From positions 1 to 7,249 of the forward strand of contig CAZXBL010000039.1 of NCBI GenBank assembly GCA_964638875.1: DNA of 7,249 bases. Direction: 5' to 3'. Positions 1 to 5,044 of this stretch are shown piece after piece (positions within the stretch are counted from its first letter, which is position 1; every line of letters starts with the position of its first letter). Both the position numbers and the translations under genes were made by a program. Under the pieces are notes generated by a model. The model worked only from the letters and a program-made list of their open reading frames with translations. It was not told the origin of the DNA and did no database searches. This stretch comes from JALRHH01 sp964638875. Its GTDB lineage: Bacteria; Patescibacteriota; Saccharimonadia; Saccharimonadales; JALRHH01.

Positions 1-770
1 TGTTCGATTGCTGCGATTGATCGGATGACACTGAATTGTTCAATACCCTTTTCAATCTTGCCGCTGCGGCGAATACCGGCGGTGTCTAGGAGTTCTATGT
101 CGCGCTTTTCAAATTTAACGGAGGTACGGTTGACATCACGGGTGGTACCGGCGCGGTCAGCAACAATTGCCTGCTGTTTCTTGGCCAGTGCATTAAACAA
201 ATTAGATTTACCCACATTTGGGCGGCCTAATAGTGCTATTCGGAGGATATTATCAGCTTCCGCCTCGATAGCTTTAGGTATAACGGTAATAAGTTCGTCT
301 AGCAGCCGGTCAATACCTGTGTGCTGGGTAGTACTGGTCAGAAAGATTTGTTTTATACCCAGACGCTGATAGTCCTCAGGCATAGCCTTCTTGGCTTTGT
401 CCGCCTTGTTTACTACTAACATTACGGGCTTTCGGCTCTTGAGCGCCAGAGTGGCCACACGACGGTCTTCTTCGGTTATCAGGGTGTCAGCTTCAATAAC
501 TACCCAGATTACATCTGCGGCATCGGCCGCTTCTGTGATCTGTTCCTGAATGGTTAGCTCGAAATCATCCTCGGCATCTTTCATGCCAGCAGTATCAATC
601 ACCCAAAAATTTTGTCCTTCGTGTTCGGCCCGTGCCCATAACGAATCACGGGTTGTTCCCGCTTCGCGTGCGACGATTGCTTCCCGTCGATCCAAGATTT
701 CGTTGAACAAGCTTGACTTGCCAACGTTAGCCCGGCCAACAATAGCGATGATAGGTAATTTCTTTGCCAT
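1..770 (-). CDS. der: Ribosome-assembly GTPase Der (EngA), N-terminal part, cut by window edge
   Basis: Der is a tandem-GTPase that binds the large ribosomal subunit during its maturation in the cytoplasm. The visible 256 residues begin MAKKLPIIAIVGR. The first G domain has a P-loop GRANVGKS (12-19; Ala replaces the usual Pro), an AGTTRD switch I (37-42), DTAG (59-62) and NKAD (121-124). Its G5 loop reads TST rather than the common SA. The second G domain has GRPNVGKS (182-189), AGTTRD (207-212), DTAG (229-232) and RRSGKIEKGIEQFSVIR, which is diagnostic of Der. The rest of domain 2 and the KH-like domain lie beyond base 1. The ATG at 768-770 was chosen because it starts just before the first beta strand and sits at the predicted transcription start. 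An ATG at 775-777 is out of frame. There is no Shine-Dalgarno sequence upstream, so leaderless initiation is likely. The identity is secure. Confidence 0.97.
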   Translation of the reverse strand, partial: MAKKLPIIAIVGRANVGKSSLFNEILDRREAIVAREAGTTRDSLWARAEHEGQNFWVIDTAGMKDAEDDFELTIQEQITEAADAADVIWVVIEADTLITEEDRRVATLALKSRKPVMLVVNKADKAKKAMPEDYQRLGIKQIFLTSTTQHTGIDRLLDELITVIPKAIEAEADNILRIALLGRPNVGKSNLFNALAKKQQAIVADRAGTTRDVNRTSVKFEKRDIELLDTAGIRRSGKIEKGIEQFSVIRSIAAIE

Positions 771-777
771 TAGCCAT

Positions 778-806
778 AGTATATCAGAGGTAGACACTAT
801 TGACAA
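778..806 (-). promoter_or_regulatory. Sigma70-type promoter for der, leaderless
   Basis: On the minus strand there is a -35 TTGTCA (806-801), a 17-base spacer and a -10 TATACT (783-778). The predicted +1 is at 771-770, on or one base before the der ATG, so the transcript should lack a leader. The -35 overlaps that of the opposing promoter almost completely. The assignment comes from consensus matching only. Confidence 0.7.
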
Positions 807-810
807 TAGT
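796..810. repeat. 15-base palindrome shared by two opposing -35 boxes
   Basis: ACTATTGACAATAGT is a perfect inverted repeat around a central A (803). It contains TTGACA for the rightward promoter (800-805) and TTGTCA for the leftward promoter (806-801). RNA polymerase could bind in either direction but not both at once. The palindrome could also be a regulator site; nothing in the window shows which. Confidence 0.7.
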
Positions 811-828
811 AAATGTTAGTGCTATAAT
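800..828 (+). promoter_or_regulatory. Perfect consensus sigma70 promoter for ORF 837-1298, leaderless
   Basis: TTGACA (800-805), exactly 17 bases, then TATAAT (823-828): both hexamers match consensus in full. The expected +1 is near 835-837, giving a leader of 0-2 bases before the ATG at 837. This is the strongest promoter in the window by sequence. Confidence 0.85.
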
Positions 829-836
829 AAAATGAT

Positions 837-1298
837 ATGGATAACTTGGGAATGTCATTACCCCAACTTGATGTGCCTGCGAGCTGTGCGGACTGCCCTG
901 CTATATGTGACATTGAGAGCAGACTTGTTGCTAATCAGGTCAGGAAAAAAGCCAACGAAGTTGTTGCAACTGACATTGTTATGTCAGAACCGCCTAAAGA
1001 AATTGTAGATCTTGTAACTAAACACACTGGTGCTTCTACCGAAAATATACGTGAAGTGCTGGGGATGTTTCAGGAAATTTTGAGTACTCAAATTGAAGAT
1101 GCATATGTTGAGGTGGAGAAGGATGACAATGAAGCCCTCTCTGCCGTCAAAGCACTCACGGACAACTGCGAAGGTCGGTTAAAAATGCGTGGCCAAACAA
1201 AGCTTGGTGTAACCGTTACTACTACGGTATGCGGTTCATTACTCGCGCCGATTGACCCTACTATTCCCGAACATGCGCATGTTGATCGTGAAAAATAA
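837..1298 (+). CDS. Hypothetical 153-residue soluble protein with N-terminal Cys cluster
   Basis: I do not recognise this family. The protein is acidic and has no signal peptide or membrane segment, so it should be cytoplasmic. Near the N-terminus it has a C-x2-C-x3-C cluster (Cys17, Cys20, Cys24), with further cysteines at 111 and 132 and a His-rich end (EHAHVD, 145-150). Metal or redox chemistry is possible but unproven. Residues 30-105 look mostly helical; 120-140 is a Thr/Val-rich, strand-like stretch. The start at 837 coincides with the predicted transcription start of a perfect promoter, and no Shine-Dalgarno is present. Met6 (852) is an alternative start. It is transcribed divergently from der with its own promoter. 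No clear terminator follows. The consensus promoter and uninterrupted frame argue for a real gene; function is unknown. Confidence 0.75.
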   Translation: MDNLGMSLPQLDVPASCADCPAICDIESRLVANQVRKKANEVVATDIVMSEPPKEIVDLVTKHTGASTENIREVLGMFQEILSTQIEDAYVEVEKDDNEALSAVKALTDNCEGRLKMRGQTKLGVTVTTTVCGSLLAPIDPTIPEHAHVDREK

Positions 1299-1331
1299 AC
1301 GCATTTTAAGATAAATTTACTTGACTCGTTC

Positions 1332-1428
1332 CTGTGAAATTAGACACCTGCTTTCCTTCATTGTATGGCATCCACAGATGTAGCGCCTACTAATAAATCG
1401 TTACACTAAAGTGTTGAATATTTCACAG
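1332..1428. repeat. Separated 9-base inverted repeat, one arm inside a promoter spacer
   Basis: CTGTGAAAT (1332-1340) is the exact reverse complement of ATTTCACAG (1420-1428), 79 bases apart. The right arm lies between the -35 and -10 boxes of the promoter for the downstream gene. This could be a pair of operator half-sites or chance. The rest of the 1299-1413 gap shows no gene. Confidence 0.4.
1403..1414. repeat. Short palindrome abutting the -35 box
   Basis: ACACT-AA-AGTGT is a perfect 5-base inverted repeat. Its last base is the first base of the -35 hexamer (1414). It is placed where a repressor or activator site could be, but it is short. Confidence 0.35.
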
Positions 1429-1442
1429 AAAAGTATTATAAT
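1414..1442 (+). promoter_or_regulatory. Sigma70-type promoter for the GDPD-like gene
   Basis: TTGAAT (1414-1419), a 17-base spacer and a perfect TATAAT (1437-1442). The expected +1 is near 1449, which leaves a leader of about 26 bases, unlike the leaderless pair to the left. Confidence 0.8.
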
Positions 1443-1459
1443 ATGGCTCAGATAAACCT

Positions 1460-1465
1460 AAAAGG
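1460..1465 (+). promoter_or_regulatory. Ribosome binding site for the GDPD-like gene
   Basis: AAAAGG lies 9 bases before the ATG at 1475. It decides that start over the short ATG frame at 1443, which begins before the predicted +1. It shows that this genome uses both Shine-Dalgarno and apparently leaderless initiation. Confidence 0.7.
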
Positions 1466-1474
1466 TTAATTATT

Positions 1475-2818
1475 ATGCCAGAGTATTTAGCATATCCGAG
1501 TGGGCAGTTTGAAGCGTATCAGCCAGGGCCGCCTAATCCAGAACAAGTAAGTGATTTAGCTGTTGCTGAAGTTATTGAAAGTAAAAACACTTTATGGCGT
1601 AGAGTTGCCGGTACTGTGGCGGCAGTAGCAGTGTCTGCTGCGGTTATGATTGCCCCCCAGGCAGTCGACGCGATGGACCATGATGATGAGATCCACGCCC
1701 TAGCTTTCGATGACGAGCGAGCTGGGCGGCCAATGAAAGATTGCCCAACCATCATTGCTCATCGTGGTTCCGTAGGTCGCATGCACAAACCAGGAAAGAA
1801 TTTTACTACTGAAAACACCGTATGGGCAGCTCGACGTGCCCAGTTGTTGGGCGCTGATGGGGGTGAATTCGATAACCGTGATTCTGCACCAGACCCAGAG
1901 ACGGGCCTGGAAGAGACCTTTGTAAATCACGACGGGACCGTAGATCGAACCTTTCCTGGGTGGCACGGAAAAGTGTCAAACAAAACTCCAAAGCAGTTAA
2001 TGAGTATGCGAACCAGAGACGGTTCCAATATGCCTATATCTGGGACTGGAGAGTATCTAGAAAACATACTCTCGACAGGATGGGCTAACATACGTAACAA
2101 GCCCCAAAGGCTGAAGGCAAACATTTTAAATTTCTTTCACCAAGTAGAGATCAAAAAAGTTAAAAATATTCCACGGTTCTTTAAAACTGTTCATGATGTT
2201 ATACGCGCAAAGCAGCATGTAAATCCCACAAAGTTTATAATGTGGACCACTGATAAGTTGCGCGATGCTTGGAAAATTAACGAGTTAGATCCCAGGGCTA
2301 AAATCGGTATGATTTTCTTCCAAGGCCGGCCGGGCCAGAAGCTGATTAACAGGATCAAGCCAGGTAAACCCTTTACCTCGTTTAATGTGCACATTGCGGA
2401 AGCTGAGAAACCTTGGGTAAAGGACGCACATGAAAAAGGCATGAAGGTGCTCGTGCGGACAGTTAACAGCCTACAAGCCGCCCGAAAAGCCGTCGAAGTT
2501 AATGCTGATACCATTGTTACGGACAGAGTGGGTGTCGTTAATGCCTGGAATCTCGCCCGTAGAGGTATTTGTAAGGCAGTACGCAAGAATATGCCTGTTG
2601 TCACTCCTCCTGAGCCAACACCTACACCTACGGAGACGCCTTCCCCTACTCAAACTCCAAGTGAAACCCCTACCGAGACGCCAACACCAACAGAGGTCCC
2701 TACAACTGCGCCCACTGAAACGGCGACCCCCACGGATGCTTCTACTCTTTCTGATGTATCCACAAACTCACCTGATTCACTATTTACTGTTTCAGTAACA
2801 CCTATTACGACACCGTAA
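1475..2818 (+). CDS. Exported/anchored glycerophosphodiester phosphodiesterase-like protein with Pro/Thr tail
   Basis: GDPD enzymes are TIM barrels that hydrolyse glycerophosphodiesters to an alcohol and glycerol 3-phosphate, using a metal ion. Of 447 residues, 1-42 are hydrophilic, 43-66 form a hydrophobic helix after WRR and end in AVDA, a possible signal-peptidase site; otherwise the helix anchors the protein. The GDPD domain spans about 91-362. It shows HRG with His96 and Arg97, Glu113-Asn114, Glu131 and Asp133 (EFD), His152 in NHDGTVDRT, EIK at 225-227, and a C-terminal barrel strand TIVTDR (346-351). All expected catalytic and metal residues are present. The only two cysteines, Cys90 and Cys366, bracket the barrel and could form a disulfide outside the cell. 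Residues 375-447 are a Pro/Thr/Ser/Glu-rich tail without a sortase motif, probably a wall-spanning or glycosylated stalk. Substrate is unknown. Confidence 0.92.
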   Translation: MPEYLAYPSGQFEAYQPGPPNPEQVSDLAVAEVIESKNTLWRRVAGTVAAVAVSAAVMIAPQAVDAMDHDDEIHALAFDDERAGRPMKDCPTIIAHRGSVGRMHKPGKNFTTENTVWAARRAQLLGADGGEFDNRDSAPDPETGLEETFVNHDGTVDRTFPGWHGKVSNKTPKQLMSMRTRDGSNMPISGTGEYLENILSTGWANIRNKPQRLKANILNFFHQVEIKKVKNIPRFFKTVHDVIRAKQHVNPTKFIMWTTDKLRDAWKINELDPRAKIGMIFFQGRPGQKLINRIKPGKPFTSFNVHIAEAEKPWVKDAHEKGMKVLVRTVNSLQAARKAVEVNADTIVTDRVGVVNAWNLARRGICKAVRKNMPVVTPPEPTPTPTETPSPTQTPSETPTETPTPTEVPTTAPTETATPTDASTLSDVSTNSPDSLFTVSVTPITTP

Positions 2819-2819
2819 G

Positions 2820-3479
2820 TTAGGCTGGTATATACTTACCTGACGATAAATCGCTAAGGTAATATGAACCGAAGTGAGTGCGGTGGAGTTTGATTACTTC
2901 GTAACCTAAGACATCGAAAGTCCGGCGGATTTGGCGGTTACGCCCTTCTGTCATTTTGACGATCCAGTCTCTATAGTCGTCGGTTCTACGTTCCAATTCG
3001 AATTTACTAGGGCCATCATCCAGCATTACTCCCATATCGCTAATCATCTGACGATGTAGCGGCTGAAGTGGGTGTTTAAGTGTGACTTCATATACTTTTA
3101 GCTTGCGATTACTAGGGTGTGTTAGCCCGTTCGCAAGATCACCGTCATTAGTTAAAAGTAATAGGCCAGACGAATCTTTATCTAGTCGCCCAACCGGCTT
3201 GAGCTGCTGGTACTCCTTTGGCAGTAAATCATAGATAGTCTTGCTGCCCTGCCCATCACGACTAACTACATATCCGGGTGGTTTGTTGAGCATAATTGTA
3301 GTGCTGTTGACAGGGGGTGTAATAGCGTGACCGTCAAGGGTCACTACATCGGCATCGGATACATTATGCCCGCTAGTGGGCATTTTTTGGTTAACTAGAA
3401 CCCTCCCCTCGGCAATAGCGGAATCAGCAGCGCGTCGGCTCATGCCGGTAGAAAGTGCCACGTATTTATTAATCCTCAT
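2820..3479 (-). CDS. RsuA/RluB/E/F-family pseudouridine synthase
   Basis: This family converts specific uridines in rRNA to pseudouridine; RluB and RsuA act on 23S and 16S rRNA. The 219 residues contain an N-terminal S4 RNA-binding domain (about 1-48, MRINKYVALSTGMSRRAAD) and a catalytic domain with LNKPPGYV (64-71), the active-site motif GRLDKDSSGLLLLTNDG (97-113; catalytic Asp100) and the family motif EGRNRQIRR (178-186). The length is normal for a compact member. RluB-like 23S modification is the most likely role, but RsuA, RluE and RluF cannot be separated by eye, so no symbol is given. The start at 3479 begins the S4 domain directly. It lies 103 bases after the receiver gene on the same strand and ends one base from the convergent GDPD-like gene. 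No Shine-Dalgarno is visible; a TATACA (3496-3491) without a good -35 could give a leader of about 5 bases. Confidence 0.95.
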   Translation of the reverse strand: MRINKYVALSTGMSRRAADSAIAEGRVLVNQKMPTSGHNVSDADVVTLDGHAITPPVNSTTIMLNKPPGYVVSRDGQGSKTIYDLLPKEYQQLKPVGRLDKDSSGLLLLTNDGDLANGLTHPSNRKLKVYEVTLKHPLQPLHRQMISDMGVMLDDGPSKFELERRTDDYRDWIVKMTEGRNRQIRRTFDVLGYEVIKLHRTHFGSYYLSDLSSGKYIPA

Positions 3480-3524
3480 ATGCCAAGAAGTGTATAGAAT
3501 TTACCACCTGCTGGGAAGAGCAGC

Positions 3525-3552
3525 CAGACAAAAAGTCACGCCTTTTTGCCTG
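3525..3552 (-). terminator. Hairpin between receiver gene and pseudouridine synthase, possible terminator or processing site
   Basis: Arms 3542-3552 and 3525-3535 form an 11-base stem with a 6-base loop. In the minus-strand RNA every position pairs, with one G-U; in the plus-strand RNA that position is an A-C mismatch. This orientation suits the minus-strand genes. It has no U tract, so termination is uncertain. A smaller ACCCA/TGGGT stem (3564-3576) followed by TTTCTC lies nearer the receiver stop codon. Confidence 0.45.
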
Positions 3553-3582
3553 CGCGATGAGAAACCCAGAATGGGTGTCTTA

Positions 3583-4971
3583 TCAAAGGGAAATGTCGTT
3601 TGGCGAAACAATGCTGCCTGAAGGTGGCGGCGTAGGTTGATTCCCAGTGTTTGGGGTGACTACCTGCTCTGCTGCAGGAACTATAGGCGCAGCATTGTTT
3701 GTCTCTTCTGCCTTCAGTAGTTCATTGATATCAGGTTTAGCGGTGATATCGCTAATTGGCTGGATAACCCTCTTGGCACCAGTAACTGCGCTGTCAGTAT
3801 TATCCTGCAACTGTCCAGTTGAGGATTCTTCTGGGGTAGATGCGGGGGCTGGTACTTCTGGAGCAGCAACACTTTCAACAGTTGGCGCTTCTGTAACTTC
3901 TTCTGGTGATATAACGTTAATGGGAGTCGACACAGGTGTAGCATCGGTAGGCTCAGCCACAGGCTCTACTGCTACTTCTATATTATCTGTTTCAGCGGGC
4001 TCCGGCACCGTCGAAACTTCTTCTATTGGTTCTGAGGCTGGCGGTGGCGCTAATGGCGCCTCAGATTCTGGCTCAACGGCTTGTGCAAGGATGTCATTGA
4101 TTTGCGATTCGGCTGCAGATTCCTCATCTTCGGTTGTTTGTGTTAAATCATCCGAAACAGCGGGTTCGAATACTTGAGGGTCAACAGATGCATCAGTTCC
4201 TGGCGCTTCTGGTGTTGCTTCGACTTGGTCGGATGTTTCCACTGTAATTGGGGTGGGTTCTGCTGCTGGTACTTCTGGAGAGACTTCAGCTGGTGTAGGC
4301 GTAATGAGCTCTTCCACCTCTTCTGTTATAGGATCGGCAACAGGCTCATCCACAACAGGTGTAACTGGTGCAGTAGTGGGCTGCATAGGGTCTGGAGCGG
4401 CTATAGGCTGCGCTGGGGCAGTAGGTTCGTCAACCACCGGTGTAGTATCTGCAGGTGCCTGGGTTGGCTCTGAAACGCCACTAGAGGGCTCCACCACCGT
4501 GGGTGCTGCGACGGGATCGGGTGTGGGAGTATCAAATGCTGGGGTTGGTTCGGGGGCAATCGCTGGCATGGCTGCACTAGTAGTACTTGCATCAGGTGAT
4601 GAGTCACCGCTCAAGACATCATGAGCAACTTTGGCGACATCTTCTAGGGTAACTTGTGATTTTACGAGGTAACGATCGGCGCCCAGTTTATCGGCACGGC
4701 CTTTGTCTTCTGTCTGGCTGAGAGCGGTCATCATAATTACCTTTGTATCTTTGGTCTCTGGGGTGCTGCGGAGAATGTCCAGCATGTCAAAACCACTGAT
4801 TTTGGGCATCATTACATCGGAAATAATCAGATCGGGCTTTTCCTTGACGGCCAGCGCTAACGCCTCTTCACCATCCTTGGCCGCAACGATTTCGTAGCCT
4901 TCGGCGAGCAAACGTGCTTCGTATATTTCACGTAGGTTGTTGTCGTCCTCGACGAGCATTATTTTTGCCAT
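3583..4971 (-). CDS. Receiver-domain response regulator with 340-residue disordered acidic tail
   Basis: Residues 1-120 form a complete CheY-like receiver: acidic pocket Glu8-Asp9-Asp10, phosphoacceptor Asp52 (SDVMMP), Thr82 and Lys104. No HTH, winged-helix, GGDEF or other output domain follows. Instead, 121-462 is a Pro/Glu/Thr/Ala/Val-rich, probably disordered tail with motifs such as PVVDEP and PEVPA repeated. Residues 118-399 contain no Lys, Arg or His at all. From 400 a distinct, basic and partly helical segment begins (KRVIQPISD through INELLKAEE, ending at 423), then a Pro/Asn-rich end. This last segment may be a docking motif. The gene follows the histidine kinase by 73 bases and is very likely its partner. 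AGGG (4985-4982) lies 10 bases before the ATG. Translation ends in tandem stops, TGA then TAA. Function through protein contacts rather than transcription control is inferred. Confidence 0.95.
   Translation of the reverse strand: MAKIMLVEDDNNLREIYEARLLAEGYEIVAAKDGEEALALAVKEKPDLIISDVMMPKISGFDMLDILRSTPETKDTKVIMMTALSQTEDKGRADKLGADRYLVKSQVTLEDVAKVAHDVLSGDSSPDASTTSAAMPAIAPEPTPAFDTPTPDPVAAPTVVEPSSGVSEPTQAPADTTPVVDEPTAPAQPIAAPDPMQPTTAPVTPVVDEPVADPITEEVEELITPTPAEVSPEVPAAEPTPITVETSDQVEATPEAPGTDASVDPQVFEPAVSDDLTQTTEDEESAAESQINDILAQAVEPESEAPLAPPPASEPIEEVSTVPEPAETDNIEVAVEPVAEPTDATPVSTPINVISPEEVTEAPTVESVAAPEVPAPASTPEESSTGQLQDNTDSAVTGAKRVIQPISDITAKPDINELLKAEETNNAAPIVPAAEQVVTPNTGNQPTPPPSGSIVSPNDISL
3848..4280. 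repeat. 16-base exact direct repeat within the receiver-gene tail
   Basis: GCTGGTACTTCTGGAG occurs at 3848-3863 and again at 4265-4280; both copies encode the PEVPA motif of the disordered tail. It suggests that the tail grew partly by internal duplication, though codon-level similarity in low-complexity coding sequence is an alternative. Confidence 0.6.
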
Positions 4972-4994
4972 GAATTTGGTGCCCTGTTTACCTT

Positions 4995-5023
4995 TTTATA
5001 ATAGTTATGCTTATGGCTGTCAT
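4995..5023 (-). promoter_or_regulatory. Candidate promoter for the receiver gene inside the kinase-receiver gap
   Basis: On the minus strand there is ATGACA (5023-5018), a 17-base spacer and TATAAA (5000-4995), each one base off consensus. The expected +1 is near 4988, giving a leader of about 17 bases with AGGG as ribosome binding site. The receiver could thus be made independently of the kinase. A stray TATAAT (5034-5029) has no matching -35. Confidence 0.5.
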
Positions 5024-5044
5024 TGTACATTATATTTCCCAAAA

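Noticed and set aside
25..819. Plus-strand open frames at 25-369 and 550-819
   Set aside because: They lie antisense to der, whose GTPase motifs are unmistakable in the minus frame. The second also runs through the divergent promoters.
1270..1283. Perfect 14-base palindrome AACATGCGCATGTT in the 3' end of the Cys protein gene
   Set aside because: One such palindrome is roughly expected by chance in a window of this size, it lies in coding sequence, and no U tract follows to make a terminator.
1443..1469. Eight-codon open frame (ATG GCT CAG to TAA) just after the TATAAT box, as a possible leader peptide
   Set aside because: Its ATG precedes the predicted +1 (about 1449), so it would not be in the transcript.
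3647..4624. Two long plus-strand open frames (3647-4177 and 4253-4624) opposite the receiver tail
   Set aside because: They are Ser/Gly/Thr/Val-rich mirror translations of the Pro/Thr/Glu-rich tail, whose biased codons lack stops in the antisense frames. They have no domain or promoter, while the minus-strand frame is continuous with an intact receiver domain.
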